DNA of 64,000 nucleotides from Pholiota molesta (GCA_014925825.1 JACGCK010000002.1:310001-374000), one strand, 5' to 3'; positions 1 to 13,649 are shown, counted from the first letter of the stretch. Made by a program: numbers and translations. Notes: a model not told the origin generated them from the sequence alone.

Positions 1-836
1 ATACCCATTCACCCAGTTCACTAGGGCCTAAGAAGGATGAAAAGGATGTAGAGAACTTCGAACAGGCTTTCAAGGACTTATCTCGGTATGTTTATAAAAT
101 ATTGCTAACATTCTCTTACTAAACCATCCCAGGTTGATTTTTGAAGTTGGTTGTGACTTAGCTGCTGCTTGTCAACCATTCGGTCCGTGTGTATGACTCT
201 CCATTGCGCAAATTGATTGACCACTATTCACCCCAGCGTCTTCTCACTTTGCGGATTCCACATTCTCGTTAGCTGACTTGATTCGGGATTCTCAAACCAC
301 GAAAGCGCGTTTGTTACATTATTTCCCTCCTTCTGCAGATAGCGCCCCTCCTTCTGAAGATGAGCCAATCGACAGTTGGTGTGGATTCCATTTAGATCAC
401 TCACTATTGACAGGTCTTTGTCCGGTACAGGATATATACCCCATTACTTTGACATGCCATGCTAAAGACTCTTTCATACATAGGCAATGTTTCTTCGTCG
501 AAAGCGTGATAGTCAGCCAGAAATAATCCCAAGCCCATCTCCCACGTCTGGATTGTATATTCGTACACGGGGGGGTCAACTCACTAAAGTCACAATTCCC
601 CCCAATGTCTCGCGTTCCAGACAGGCGAGGCTCTGGAAATAGCCACCAACGGGCGGCTACTTGCCACCCCGCATTGTGTAAGGGTCGGGGCCTTCAATAC
701 CGCAGACGAAATATCGAGGGAATCATTTGCACTCTTCATGCAACCCAACACCGACCAGTATCTTTCCGGTGATACAACATTCGGTCAATTCAGCAAGAAA
801 GTATTCGCAGAGCATTACGAGTCGAACAGTGCTTGA
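1..836 (+). CDS. Isopenicillin N synthase-like 2OG-Fe(II) oxygenase, 3' part
   Basis: C-terminal part of a clavaminate/isopenicillin N synthase-type dioxygenase; the 5' end lies outside the window. Exons run roughly 1-85, 133-188, 237-424 and 484-836, with short GT-AG introns. The fourth exon carries the jelly-roll iron site: WCGFHLDHSLLTGL holds the HxD pair, and the distal histidine lies in ATPHCVRVG, followed by a typical C-terminal helix. The frame breaks near 590-606. Upstream coding reads up to KVTIPPN, and family sequence resumes one frame away at CLAFQTGEALEI; one extra base, for example in the C run at 598-603, would join them. Substrate is unknown; fungal members range from secondary metabolism to general oxidation. 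Family assignment is firm, function is not. Confidence 0.82.
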
Positions 837-968
837 TAAATGCAGTAGAATATACTACTGTGGAGAGGGGAAACTACATATTATGTACATAGGTGCCTGG
901 TGGTGGATTCCATATCTATAAGGTAATTATACCTCCAATGGTAGGATAACGGTTGAGGGTAGATTATG

Positions 969-3900
969 TTAGATGTCATGGTGTGCAGGTGGTTCTGGGG
1001 TAAAATCTGGTAAAACAGACATAACTGCAGCAGCAAAGCTCGTACCTTTAGCGGCAGACCGTTCGTCCCCGTGGAATGACCCAATGGACGAACGACGATC
1101 ATCTTGATCAGATATTACGCTCCAGCCATCGCTCGGTGCGCCTCGGATGGAGCCTCCGGAGCTATAGCCTGAATAAGAACTTGGAGACATGTTATCGTTA
1201 TGCCGAATTGTAGACGCTTCCGTGGCACCTTCTTCTGTGTCCACTACAACGTGGCGCTTGATTAATGAACGAGAGTATTCGAGATCTCGGTATATCGATT
1301 CGATAGCAGTAGCAATACCATTTTCCTAATGCACTTGTCAGAAAATCAAATTCATAGAGGTGGACAAAAAATATACCCCTCTGATTTGTTCGCCGAGAAT
1401 CTTAGCTCGCGCGATTTGCTTGGGGTCCGTTGTTGCCAACACGAGTGCGTCTGAGAGGGTAGACGCTGTCAGTTTCCTCACACCAGTACCGACACCAAGA
1501 GCTTCGACCCGGTCAGCCCAGAAGAATTGATCCCCAAAGAAAGGCCGGATGATTGTGGGTATACCCGCTGTTTTAAATGAGAATCACTCAGGATATTTTG
1601 GGCATGGTAAGGATAGTTACCTCTCAAGCTAGCGCCGGTAGTGCCAGCTCCTCCGTGATGGCAGGCCGCATCAATGCGTTGGAATAGCCAATCATGAGGA
1701 ATAGATGATATTGGATATATTTGAGGCGGCAGCGGTTCCTCGATCTCCGTATCACCAGATTTTACCTGTAGCCGGTCTGACCACCCTTTTGACAATATGG
1801 CATGGACACCACTACGTAAAACAGCTTCGATAACACACTGTGTCATGGCTTTGGGGTCCGGAACAACGATACTGCCAAATCCAATGTAGACAACTTTGCT
1901 TTTAGTTGCCCGCGCGTTATCGATAAACTGGACCAGAGAAGGCGGTGGCGTCCATTTTCTGGCGCTGACTTCAGCTTCATCAAGGAACCAGTATCCTGTC
2001 ACCGCCCAGGTTCATTAGAATGTGACAAATTTTATCTTAAAAATGGGCAAACCTGTGACCCGTATCCATTCAGGCCAATCTAACGGCGGTGGTACAACAT
2101 TAGGGCTAAAATTGTAGAGAAAAGGTATCTTATGGGGCTCCATCTTGTCGAGATTTGTCGGCCCTAGCTGGAGAACATTTCGCCGCCATCGATTAATCTG
2201 ACCTGCCTGTGCTCGCCAAAAGACTTGATCAAACATAACATAAGACTGCGACGAATGAGCATCAATAAGTGGGAAGATGGAGGGAATTTATACCATATAG
2301 TTATAACTTCCGCCCATCTATACGCCATAAAAGTTAATAATTATATCTTACATTAGAAATAGAAACATCATTATTTACCTTGTGTTCTGGAACGGCAAAC
2401 GCATGGGGGTATGCTCTGTGGACGAGGGCAAAACCTAAGCACTTGTTAGCTGGACGATATGAGAACTTCATACCTTGTCCTTGTCCAAGTCATGGTAAAG
2501 GCTCGGAAATAGGGAATAGCTAGAGCCTCAGCAATATGATAGCCACCCATCGCACTTGGGCTCTCTACTAACACATCAGATCCTTGGCAAGCTTCCCAAG
2601 AGGTTTTGAGGAGATCATCCAACCATCCACGGAACTGCTTTCAAGTCAGTACAGGCGAAAAATATAAAGGCGTAGGAACAGCGGGTAACCTTCAGCAATC
2701 CTTCCTTCAAAAACGAGACTGTGAAAGTGCCGTTTTCGATACAAATCCTCATAAGTTCTGCAGGATCCCCACCGACATATCCAAACTCGATCCCGTGCTT
2801 GATCGAAAATCAATAACTGTTGAAAATCAATAATGGGATCGTACATACAGATTCGATCCATTCACGGAATTCGCCGTGAGTGGCAATTTTGCACTTATGA
2901 CCATCAAGCATGAGACCTTTAGCAAGGGCGATATATGGTTGCACATCTCCTCGAGAGCCTATCGTCAAAAATGTAAAGCGAAGAGATTTGTTGGGTTTGA
3001 AAGTCAGGAATGTTGAAGATGCAGAAGTGAACATGACAGCGGGCAGAGAATCTGCCATATTATCAGGCGGAGGTGCCGGGTCCGTATCACTACCGGAAGA
3101 ATGCTTCGTTTCAAACTCCTCCAGAATAAGAGCGTCCTTCTGGCCAGAAGATAACACGATCGCTTCGCCAGCGCCCAGGCGCTGCCGGAAATCTTCCATC
3201 TGGCGCTGCAACAAAACAACAAACGCGTCTCTTTTGTCTTCGGAGCCAAATTCGAAAAAGAGCTCTTCGTGACCCTTCACAATTATTATCAAGCCGTGGT
3301 GGCCAAATCGCCCTGCTTTGGACTTCTCAACGGCCAATACGTCCCGTATCGGTAAAGTCATCTAATGAAAGTAGAAGGAGTGCTGCTTTATGACGTAGTA
3401 TGGCAATGTAAAAATAGCACTTACCCTTGTACGAACAGTCAATGCCCCGCTTGATTTGAAGCAAAAGTAGTTCGTTGAAATGTATAGTTTGCCACTAATA
3501 GGCAACAATCTGTATATATAACCAGGAAAATCTAGAACAGGATCAATGAGGTCATTTCAGGCATAGTATCGAATCAGCTTACAACCAAGGAGAGTTTCTT
3601 TCTCGTCATAAGCGAATGCGGCTCTAAATTTCTCTGTCATTTCTTGATCTGGAAGGATATTCGGCGTCTCAAGAACGCTAAACGCCATATCACCGAGTGC
3701 ACCACTTGAACGGCTAATTGGTCCCGGAGACGAAGCGGCCGAGGAATATACTTCTTTCACTGGTGAGGTGGTGAATGCAGCGGAGGAGTCTGTTCCGGAC
3801 AAGCTGGTAAGCACTTTCCGTGGCGTCTTCAGCCAGGAAGGGACACCGACTCCCCATGAGCCGCTGCTATCTCTGCTTAAGGAAGATTTATTAGGGAAAA

Positions 3901-6228
3901 TCGATGAATTGGAAGTGGAGGGAGGGTACGTGTGATCACTGGTTGGTATTGATTGCGTTGATTGATGTATAGGTGAATCGGATTGTTCTTGAAGGTGTCG
4001 CGGCAAAGGACTGATTATAGGCTCAGGAGAGGTCACAGGAATGAATGAGGAAGAATCGGGCTTTCGACTTATATGAGTGTAATCATCGTTCTGGAGATCC
4101 GAACTAGGAGGTACAGAAGTACCTTTGATGGTGCTTGTGTCGGAAAACGGTCGGAAGAGAGATGATAACCGGAATCCGGATGTAGCTTTCGATGATAAGG
4201 CTTCCAGATTGGTACTAGTAGGGCGTTCCTGCGCGAAGGGCAACCGTGACACCGTTGTGTCAAGCACTACAGGCGGCGATTTTCCTTCTGGGGTGTTCGA
4301 CTGCATACGGTGAGTGCGCACAGCGTCACGCATTTGATCAAGTGCTCCGGGGAGATCATGAAAGTAAGCGAAGAAGTAAGAATCGACGGAGAAGCTGTCC
4401 TCTTTGTCGACGACCTTTACTTCAATAGTTTCACTAAAATCCATAGCTGTGGAACGTTCGACATCCAGAATCGCAGCATAGGGAATGGCAATCTAGATAA
4501 TATGTGTTAGCCAAATCACTACATATCAAGGGCTACTGATTGTACCTTTACACTATCACCCATGTTTTGCGCTTTGAATATAACTTTCCTGATAGCTTTG
4601 ACCCATTCTTCGCGACTGGGAACGGAGTCTGCCGATAACACAATATTTCGAGAGTTGGTTCGCAAACGAATCCCCTTTTCTCCGGAAGGGTCGCACGAGA
4701 TTGCATATCGAAGATCAACTATGCCGTGAGGGAAGTATGGGTCCTGGTATCGCAAAATACATTAGTAAGTGGAATGGAGTATGCGATAGGAAATTTACCG
4801 AGGACGATTGATACCACGAAAGGGCGTCATTCTTTAAAACGAACCAATGTTTGATCCATCGCTTTGTCCTTTGAGCTTTCTTATTCAGCGAACCAGACTT
4901 CAAAATTTGATCCTAGTAAAAAGGAGAAATGAATCGCCTGTTTGATCCTAGCAAATGATACCTACTTCTCGTGAAGGCATGTGTGCAAAAAAGCACAAGT
5001 AAGAGTTTGTCAGGTACATATATCCCTGGAGTACTGTGCAAGTGTTCAGTTTACCATAATGGTAAACATAAATGCAAAGGCATGCTCACAAACAGAACGC
5101 AAAAGCCAACAAGGCATCTCTATTCGCATGATGTTAATAGGACTCAGGGTGATGACATTCAATGGCGACACACCTGCCCATACTTCTCGGATGTCATCCA
5201 AGTCATAAACCTCCTTTAGCTTCTCTGCAAGTCGAGCTCGCCGGTTAAACCTAACGGTTGCCATACTTCCCGAACGCTCTTGCATAGCACGAAACGGTGG
5301 CGCGATTCTTGATGACTCCTGCGACGCATCTTGTTGCAGGTGTGATGGTATTTCATTCGGGGGCCGAGGCGTTTCCTCGAAGTCATCACCCAGCTCTTCA
5401 TCTGATTGTGAGATATCATCTTCCTCGGAAGGGTTTCATTGGCTGAAGAATGAGAAGCGTCAGGTATATTGACACGATGAGACCGTGCTAGTGGGCGATG
5501 AATAGTGTGGATAGACGAAGATAAGCGGTTCACTGTAGTAAATACGAATGAGCACAAACATTCCCAAGAACATGATGCCACTTACAAGTAGGACGTTCGT
5601 CATCATCACTATCCGACTCCGTCGAACCAGGGTTATTCGGACCGTCCTCATCATTATCAGAAGTCATCCATGGTAAGGCTTGAAGGGCTTGGATGAGAGT
5701 CTGAGTGCCGGCTCGCATCTAATGAAACGTAAGCAAGTCAGTCATAGAGTAAGCGAAGTTGCGCACAGATCCGGCTCCCGTAACTGAGCTCTGAACGGTG
5801 GGAGGGAGTAATGGAGAAGGGGGGCGAATAAAAGGAGAGTCTTCGTTGCCTGATATTGGAGACTTGGGTTGGCTTGCACTTCGAGAAGGGCCAGGGGACC
5901 GTGAGCCTGATATCTGGTAAGTCCAGGGTGGATAGATATTGACTGGAAACATACGATCTCGATCTGGAGACAAGTGGGCATGCATCGACCTCTTGCTTAG
6001 GTTGAAAACGCGTCTCGCGGGGGAAGTCGAGGGTGAGGCAGGTGAGGGGGCGCCTCCGCTGACGCTTCTGCTCAACCTGTCGACGGTCTTGCCGACAACA
6101 CCAGAGAGACGCTTGACTCGACTCTGCGGAGAGAGGGGGACGGGCGTTTCTATGGCGGGGCGCTCCCTGGGGGTACCGGGGGATACCGGCGGGGGGGAGG
6201 CGGGCTCTGAGGACGGGGGAGAGGCCAT
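969..6228 (-). CDS. ATG26: Sterol 3-beta-glucosyltransferase (Atg26/UGT80 type) with PH and GRAM domains
   Basis: Transfers glucose from UDP-glucose to membrane sterols; Atg26 homologues act at membranes and in pexophagy in some fungi. Reading down the minus strand: a Ser/Pro-rich N-terminus (6228-5719), an acidic stretch, a GRAM-type segment (about 5290-5200, [21 protein letters not shown]), a PH domain (about 4900-4530, [20 protein letters not shown]), a second GRAM (about 3420-3200), then the GT1 catalytic part. That part begins [20 protein letters not shown] near 2980 and contains the donor-site signature [15 protein letters not shown] near 1650. The start at 6228 has a strong context (ACCATGG); an upstream in-frame ATG at 6255 is possible. 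A Ser-rich tail ends at 969. One probable single-base deletion at about 5434 interrupts the acidic linker. It shares a 125-bp promoter with the SUR7 gene. Confidence 0.9.
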
Positions 6229-6353
6229 GGTTGAGGACCAGAGCAAGAGCTGCATGAGCGCTTGCCATTACGTAGGGTGTGCTTACGTAATAAACACGTT
6301 CTGTCGCGCGCCATGGTTGGACTGTGCCGCTGCGGGCCCTTCTCTCATCCACC
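6229..6353. promoter_or_regulatory. Divergent promoter ATG26 / SUR7-family gene
   Basis: Only 125 bp separate the two divergent start codons. It contains two TACGTA palindromes, 6269-6274 and 6284-6289, the second extended to TTACGTAA (6283-6290). Such dyads resemble sites of yeast Yap-type bZIP factors, but binding is inferred only. Confidence 0.4.
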
Positions 6354-7393
6354 ATGCGCGGAGAAGTCTGCATTGGCTTTGCTTCCGTTCTCTCGTATGT
6401 CCTCTATTCTCCTCCACTGCCAGCGTCTCATCCCGTCTTTCCAGCTTCACCTCTCTCATCCTTCTCATATTCGTACATGTTGGCCAGACCAACCTCTCCA
6501 GTGTGCCTCGGGGCATATCCATGGTCTGCCAATTCAGATTCTCCGTGTGCCTATCTGATATGTGTGACAGGTCAAAGTTGATATGAGTGCATATGGGTGC
6601 GTCTTTTTGGCGCTCTCTCGTCCTATTTAAATTGATGTCCCTTCCGTATACCTCAGCCAGAACATCGCAGCTGCAATAGCACCAAACCCAGTCTTCGGAC
6701 TCTATACCAATAATGCCAGTGCCCCTCTCAATGATGAGCAGGGCTTACGCCAGTTTTATGAATTCGGACTTTACTCGTATTGCGCTTATGTAGAGGCAAA
6801 AGCGGGCACTTGCAGCAATCATACCGCAGGACAGGCTTTCAAGCCTTACGACGTCGTCACATCCGACATGCTAGCTAATTTTTCACGTCTCTCTGCTACG
6901 CCCCTTATACCATTGGATCTTACATTCAAGGACTCAAAATATCTTGGCCAAACTTCAAGAGCCGCATACTGGTTACTCCTCCTTGGTACAATATGCGCAT
7001 TGTTGGCTTTAATCACGTCAGTAATCAGTCTACAGTCCATCCCACTATGTTCTCATCGCCATGTCCAACAGAGGCATTGCCAAAAATCACCTTACATTGT
7101 CTGTCTCCTCTGTCATTTCCACCATTGGCGCTTTTTTCCTCTTGGTCGCAGCCAGTCTATGGACAGTGCTAATCAAGAAAACTCAAGCCATCAATACTGT
7201 CGTCCAAGCAGTCAATGGAGAGTCTGTCGGAATAACGGTTTCCGAGGGTAATGGCCTGTTCCTCACATGGGCCGCATTTGTGTGCCTTTTCGTATCTATT
7301 ATTCCATATGTCCTTAGGTGAGCAGCATTTCGAAAGACTCGCACTCATGCTCATTGCTTTCTTCGTTCTAGTTGTTGCACCTTTAGAGGATAG
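6354..7393 (+). CDS. SUR7/PalI-family plasma-membrane protein
   Basis: Four-helix membrane protein of the SUR7/PalI family, whose members lie in eisosome-associated plasma-membrane domains or act in pH sensing. Splicing that restores the family sequence: exons 6354-6394, 6445-6523, 6571-6596, 6657-7016, 7072-7317 and 7372-7393. The product starts MRGEVCIGFASVL, has a first membrane helix (FTSLILLIFVHVG), an extracellular loop with GLYSYCAYVE and GTCSNHTAGQAFKPYDV (paired cysteines, N-glycosylation sequon), then three further helices (YWLLLLGTICALLAL, SVISTIGAFFLLVAASLW, LFLTWAAFVCLFVSIIPY) and a short Cys tail. All junctions are GT-AG and in phase, so the model is well supported. Whether it is a true SUR7 orthologue cannot be decided here. 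Confidence 0.85.
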
Positions 7394-7737
7394 GAAACGA
7401 ATGGATTGCAGCCTATCGCTGCCCCTCATAAGAAAGTATATCTATTGATTGGATGCTTGATTTATATATACCTAATCTACGGATTGGAATGTCACGATTT
7501 ACGCCTTGCGGTGTGTAGTTGCCGGTGTATGATGTTGTTGCTATTTTGAGCGTGGTATGGAGTGACATCGATCATGGACTGAGTTTTAAAAGGGGACAGA
7601 GGTTTGCGGCGTCGACCCGCAGCACATCACACACCTCTCTTTACACGTTTTTGTAATTCTTACTCACCTGCATATAAACGGATACCCACTCTCGCTTTCT
7701 CACCTCCTCCTCTCTCGCCCTAATTCCACCCTTCGCC
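7394..7737 (+). promoter_or_regulatory. GH72 gene promoter with TATA box and pyrimidine tract
   Basis: Intergenic. TATAAA lies at 7673-7678, about 60 bp before the ATG, followed by a CT-rich tract (about 7685-7730), the arrangement typical of strongly expressed basidiomycete genes. No coding potential seen. Confidence 0.5.
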
Positions 7738-9676
7738 ATGTTCTCGGCGGCTCGGGCGCCAGCCCTCCTCACGCTCCTGACTGCGTTCTTGGCTGCTCCT
7801 AGCGTACATGCAATCTCGAAAATCACTCGTACTGGACGGTATTTGTACAACGAGACCTCGAACCGGTTCTATATCAAAGGAATTGCATACCAAGAGCAAG
7901 GTTTGTCTGCTCATTCGGTTTGCTCTCGTTCAAACTGACCCCGTTGCCAAGGTGCCGTCGTTGCCTCTGCCGACAACCCTTTCGGCGAACCTTCGACCTT
8001 CATTGATCCCCTCGCTCTTGATTCTGCATGCCAGCGTGACCTCCCATTCCTTCAACAGCTCGGTGTCAATACTATCCGTGTCTACAGTGTCAACTCCTCG
8101 CTGAATCATGATGCGTGTATGAACCTTTTCAGCCAAAATGGAATTTATGCTATGTAAGTATCATATGCTTTGTCCCATCTCCATTCTAACGCTAAAATCG
8201 TTTCCTCAGAATCGATCTCGCCCTTCCTTTGAATGGTTCAATTGATCGTGTTTCGCCATCATGGTCGACCAACATCCTGGACCAATACACAAAGACTATC
8301 GATGCCTTCAGTAAATATGACAACGTCTTGGCTTTCAATGTCGGAAACGAAGTTGTCATCTCAAATGCTACGCAAGTGGCCCCTTATGTTAAAGCAGCAG
8401 CTCGTGATATAAGGGCATATCTGTTCGTTCTTTCCTATTCTGACATACTCCCGCTCTGATTTTGCATCTAGCCAATCCAAAGGTTCATCCGCTCTCGTCG
8501 GTTATGCAGCTATCAATGGAGACGCCGACTTCCGTGGCTCTTTGGCTAATTATCTTTCATGCGATCTTGCTGGCAGCAACTCTGACGCAACCTCCATCGA
8601 TTTATATGGATTGAACGACTAGTAAGTCCTTTTCATACCCAGTAGCGAATTTTATTTAAAAATCATCTCAGCGAATGGTGTGGTAATTCTACTTTCCAAG
8701 CGTCTTATGCTGCCACGACGTCCGCTTTTGCCAACTACAACGTCGTCGCTTACTTCAGTGAATTTGGTTGCATCACATCTCCTCCTCGACTCTGGACAGA
8801 AGCTATTGCTCTGTTTAGCACAGACATGAACACAGTCTGGTCGGGAGGCGTTGCATTCTCGTATTTCCCTGCTGAGAGCGTTCAAGGTGAATTTGGAATG
8901 GTCACCATTTCAGCCGACTCTACTACCGTCACCGTTAGCAATGATTTTAACAGCCTGAAGACTGAATACGGGCTCATCTCCTTCATCGACTCGCCCTCTC
9001 AATCTAGTGTTGCCGCTGCTAGCTTCCCATCTTGCGCAGCTTCCACGTCGACATTCCTGGCTTCAAACACCCTCCCTCCGACGCCCAATGAGCCTGCATG
9101 CGACTGCGTCGAGTCTGCGTTGAGCTGCAGATTTACCCCTACCTCGGACAATACCACTGCCATCGTGGGAACGCTTTTGGATACCGGGTGCAGCCTCCTT
9201 GGTCAGTCGGGAGGCTCTTGTAACGATATTGGAGGCAATGGCCAAACTGGTGTTTATGGCCGTCTTGCTGGCTGCGACCCAAGTGAGCGTTCCGTTTGAT
9301 ATTTTTATTAATTGTTCCAACTAATCATCCAATAGCTATCAAACTTTCATATGTCATGAGCCAATATTATGAGCTCAACGGCCGATCTGCCACTGCTTGC
9401 AGCTTCGCTGGTAATGGCACCGTAAACAACGCGGCTGCTCCCAGTGCATCCGCAAGCTCTGCCGCTAGTTCTTGCATAGCCAACCCGACTGCTGTCTTCA
9501 CGCCATCCTCTGCTCCTACAGCCGGCAGTGGAGGTACAAACACTGGAAAGACTTCCTCCACTGGTGGTACAAAGGGTAGTTCCGCAATCGCTCTCGTTGG
9601 TGACAACAATGCTGTTGTCGGCATGAGCTTGATGGCAATTGTTTCTGTCCTGGGTGCTATGTTCACCTTGGCCTAA
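7738..9676 (+). CDS. GH72 1,3-beta-glucanosyltransferase with X8/CBM43, GPI-anchored
   Basis: Cell-wall enzyme of the Gas/Gel family that cuts and re-joins beta-1,3-glucan. The N-terminus is a secretion signal (LLTLLTAFLAAPSVHA), followed by the GH72 barrel: KGIAYQEQ, LGVNTIRVYSVNSS, the acid/base Glu in FNVGNEVV (near 8346) and the nucleophile Glu in YFSEFGC (near 8760). A Cys-rich X8 (CBM43) module follows at about 9095-9420 (CDCVESALSC, GGSCNDIGGNG). The C-terminus is Ser/Gly-rich and closes with a hydrophobic GPI signal ending at the stop. Short introns fall near 7902-7951, 8155-8209, 8423-8471, 8622-8671 and 9282-9335. Frame is intact throughout. It is expected at the outer plasma membrane and wall. 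Confidence 0.93.
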
Positions 9677-10160
9677 ACCTTCAAAACCCCTTGAGGACGG
9701 GACCTTAGTAAATCAAGAAACTTATTGTTAGTGTTCTCCACCACAGACTATTTCGGACTTTCTGTACATACAAATACATCTGCCTTTTATTTTTACCTGC
9801 CTCGAGTCCACTTCGTACTGCTTTCCGCAGTCCTTGTGGGAGTTATTACACGTACTCTTTTAGTTCTCAGCCAGCTATTCATAATCGGGATACTTATATA
9901 ATGTTTCTGATTATAATAGCCTTCAGGGTATCAAACGCGCATTTTGCCTGAATGCAAATGAGTACTTACTTGCATGAGGTGAACAATGAGTGGTGGACTG
10001 AAAAATACACACGCAATTATAGCGGACCGTGCCGGGCCGTGAGGTGATTTTCGAATTTCAATCGTAGTCAGAGACGGTGTTGAGTTATAGCTTACCCCAG
10101 GCTTACCCTCTACTCCATCACGAATCTGGATCACATTCTTAAGGCTTGAAGATACTGCCT
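9677..10160. other. Intergenic region GH72 gene to GCN20
   Basis: Holds the 3' trailer of the GH72 gene and the promoter of the ABCF gene. No conserved coding sequence or RNA gene recognised. Confidence 0.5.
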
Positions 10161-13100
10161 ATGTCTTCCGAAGATATCGCCGAAGAAATTCGCAACAGCT
10201 TTCCAGGAACTGAAGAGGTCATTGTCCAGTATCTCGCTGGATATCTCGTTGATGACGCAGGAGAGGAAGAAGATGTTCTATATGTTGCTCAGGAGATCTT
10301 AAAGTCGGTTGCTGCAGGAAGGGACGATGTCCTCGATGCACTTATGCGACGTCTTGGGGAGCTCTTGGAGGAACAATTAAATGCGCGATTGAAGAACAAG
10401 TCTCGTCCCAAATTGCAAAAGCTGGATAAAGTCATGGATATGAGCAAGTCCCATATCTCAAGCACGATTGCACTAACGGAAGGAGTGGATTTGGAATCTA
10501 TCAACAAGGGAAAGTTCGTGGGCCTCTCCACTTATCCTTTCCGATTCTTGTCTAAACTTGATATTTAAAGAGCTTCGCGAGTCGATGTCAAGAAACTTGA
10601 AAAACAAGAAGCCAAGATCAAGGTGCGAATCATATAAATCAGCCCTATACCTATCTAACTTTTTTGTTCTAGGCCAAGATCGAGAAGCGCTCACGGCGGG
10701 ATCTCTATGAGGGCTCAAAACTACTCGATGCTCATAGGAAACAGGCATGCTTTCTCGAAATCTTGTGGAAAGGTGGTCTTGCTGACATTCGAATAGCAAA
10801 CGTACGAGGAGATGTTCATGAAGGTCAGCTTCTTCTCCATTAATTGCCAGTCGCACGTTCTCAAATTTGTTAGATCAATCCTTTGGAAGCAGCTGTTGCG
10901 TCAAAAAACAAGAGCAAGGATATCCATCTTCCTTCTATCGATGTCAATTTTGGCTCCAACCGTATCTTGTGTGTTATTTTCACTGCAAAGAGCTTGTGTA
11001 ATGGACTTACAGAATCGTTAGGTCTGGAGCGACCCTCACGCTTGCACATGGTCGTCGATATGGTCTTATTGGTCGCAACGGTAACGATTTCATTGTGTCG
11101 TTCAAATGCCAATCCTTCTCATAAGGTCCATTTGAAAGGTGTTGGTAAATCCACGCTTCTGCGACAAATATCTATGAGGGAAGTCCCCATTCCAGCCCAT
11201 ATTACTATCCTCTTTGTCGAGCAAGAGGTGCGTACTTATTTTTCATCGTTAATGGGCTCGTTTTTTCTGAGTAATAAATTCAGATTATTGGCGATGACAC
11301 CAGAGCCATTGATTCTGTCCTGAAAGCTGATGTTTGGCGTGATCACTTGATTCAAGAACAAGCGATGTTAGATGCCAAATTGAACGCATTGGAGGGCGAG
11401 GGTGACGATAAACGATTTGAAGATGCCAGAGAGGAGCTGTCATCTAGACTCGCCGAAGTTCATACAAGGCTTTCTGATATGGACGCTGAGAGTGGTCCTG
11501 CTCGTGCTGCTGCGCTGCTGGCCGGTACGTTGCAATTGTATAAATGTCGAAATATCACGTCTTATGTTGTATACAGGTCTTGGATTTGACGAAGCCGACC
11601 AGCAGAGGCCCACAAGGTCTTTCAGTGGAGGTTGGAGGTGAGTCCGCTCATTGGAATTCAACGTTTCGTTCTAAATTTGAATTATTATGCATCCAGGATG
11701 CGACTTGCACTTGCTCGTGCCCTATTTGTTAAGGTAATAAGAAGTTATCAAGTTCTACGGCTCATATCGCTGAAACGACCTTCATAGCCTTCTCTTCTAT
11801 TGCTGGACGAACCGTCAAATCATAGTCAGTCGTCTTAGCATTTCTCTCTCTCCGCTTCTGAGATTGAACCCAACTTACAGTCGATCTCAATGCGTTGGCA
11901 TGGCTGGAAGACTATCTTCAAACATGGCCAGGTACCCTGCTTGTCGTGTAAGTTGCTCTAGACCATGCGCTAGTGAATTGCGATTTGAACTATGTTATGA
12001 ACAGCTCCCACGATCGTGCATTCCTGTGAGCACCATGCAGCTTCATCAGTTGCCGGGCGGTTTTGATAATCGGTTTTATTTTAGAGACGCAGTGGCAACT
12101 GATATTGTTCATCAGCACTCAGGCAGGCTGGATTATTATAAAGGGTGAGTTACTAGTTACTACTCGGCGTCATGACTTGAGTATTTGACAAAATGTGACA
12201 GAAACTTCACACAATTCTACTCCACGAAATCCGAACGAGACAAAAACTTAAGGAAGGAATATGATACCCAGATGGAGTACAGGAAACATTTGCAAGCCTT
12301 CATTGATCGTTGGAGGTATAACGCAAATCGGGGTATGTGTCGCAGTCTTATAAAAATTCTGGCAAAATTTCCGACTTTGTGACTTTTACAGCTGCCCAAG
12401 CGCAAATGAAGATTAAAATTCTAGAGAAGGTAAATCAGGCCGACCATCTTTTTGCGCTTCAGTTATTCACCATATCCTTTTGTAGCTTCCAGACCTTCAA
12501 CCTCCGGAACAAGAAGAAACGGAACAATTCAAGTAAGTCCAATTGGCTTTAAAATAAAGGAGTATTGATACTAATATGACAACAGATTCCCTGAAACGGA
12601 CAAAATTTCACCACCTCTTTTGCAGGCGAATGAAGTGACCTTCGGATATTCGCCTGACAAAATCATTTTGAAGAATGTCAATTTCGATGTAGGGTTGGAT
12701 TCAAGAATTGCAATGGTTGGGCCAAACGGTGCAGGAAAATCGACACTGTGAGCAAGCGGTATCTAATGGCAAAGTTCCTGCTAATTATTACTTACAGGAT
12801 CAAGATCTTGACTGGAGAGCTAAACCCGATAGGAGGCCATGTCACTCGCAACGGACGTCTAAGAGTGTCAGTTCAACGACTTGTTTTTTCCATTTTCTTA
12901 TGGAAATATTGAATCATTAACTTTATTTAGTGGATACTTCGCACAGCATCATGTTGATACGCTGGACCCTACCATGAATCCCGTGCAATTTTTGGCCTCG
13001 AGATTCCCTGGAAGAACAGAACAAGAATATCGATCACATCTGGGCAATTTCCAAATAAGTGGCATGACTGGGTAAGTCGGCACGGATATGTGACAAGCAA

Positions 13101-13649
13101 GACTGACTTATCCCGCTTTAGTCTCCAGCTTATTGGCACATTGAGTGGAGGTCAGAAGTCCCGTGTTGCATTTTCATTGTTGTCCTTGCAAAAACCACAT
13201 ATATTACTTCTCGATGAGGTCAGCCGTTTTCATTATGAAGAAGGAAGTGTGCATTAATTTTCTCTTTAGCCTACGAATCATCTTGATATCGAAGTAACTA
13301 AATACAAATTTCACAGCCTAAGACCCAGCTCAACTTTTTCTTCTTTTTCAGGGTCTTGACGCGCTCATGCTGGCGCTACAAAAATGGAATGGAGGCGTTA
13401 TCATTATATCTCACGATGAGAAATTCATTACCACAGTTGCCAACCAGGTATGCAAACAGTACTTCTGTCGCTCACCAGTTCATTCACTCCTCCAACAGCT
13501 CTGGGTGTGCGGCGATGGCACAGTCAAGAAATTCATGGGAGACGTACAAGCATACAAGGTAATCTTCCCTCTATCGGTGTATCATCGAGTTCTAGCTCAA
13601 AGTTCTTTTCAAGGATCTTATTGTCAACAACATCAAGATGAAGCCATAG
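10161..13649 (+). CDS. GCN20: ABCF ATPase, GCN20/ABCF3 type
   Basis: Soluble twin-ATPase that in yeast works with Gcn1 on ribosomes to activate the Gcn2 kinase. The N-terminal domain of about 200 residues ([14 protein letters not shown]..., acidic, helical) is the ABCF3/Gcn20 type rather than that of Arb1 or New1. First cassette: Walker A GRNGVGKST near 11070-11155 (interrupted by an intron), signature [16 protein letters not shown] near 11620-11730, Walker [12 protein letters not shown] (split at about 11823), switch His in VVSHDRAF. Linker [18 protein letters not shown]. Second cassette: GPNGAGKST near 12720, signature [12 protein letters not shown] near 13143, LLLDEPTNHLD and IIISHDEKF. 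About 20 small introns. The start is the ATG at 10161; the frame extends upstream without another ATG. No frame break seen. Confidence 0.92.
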
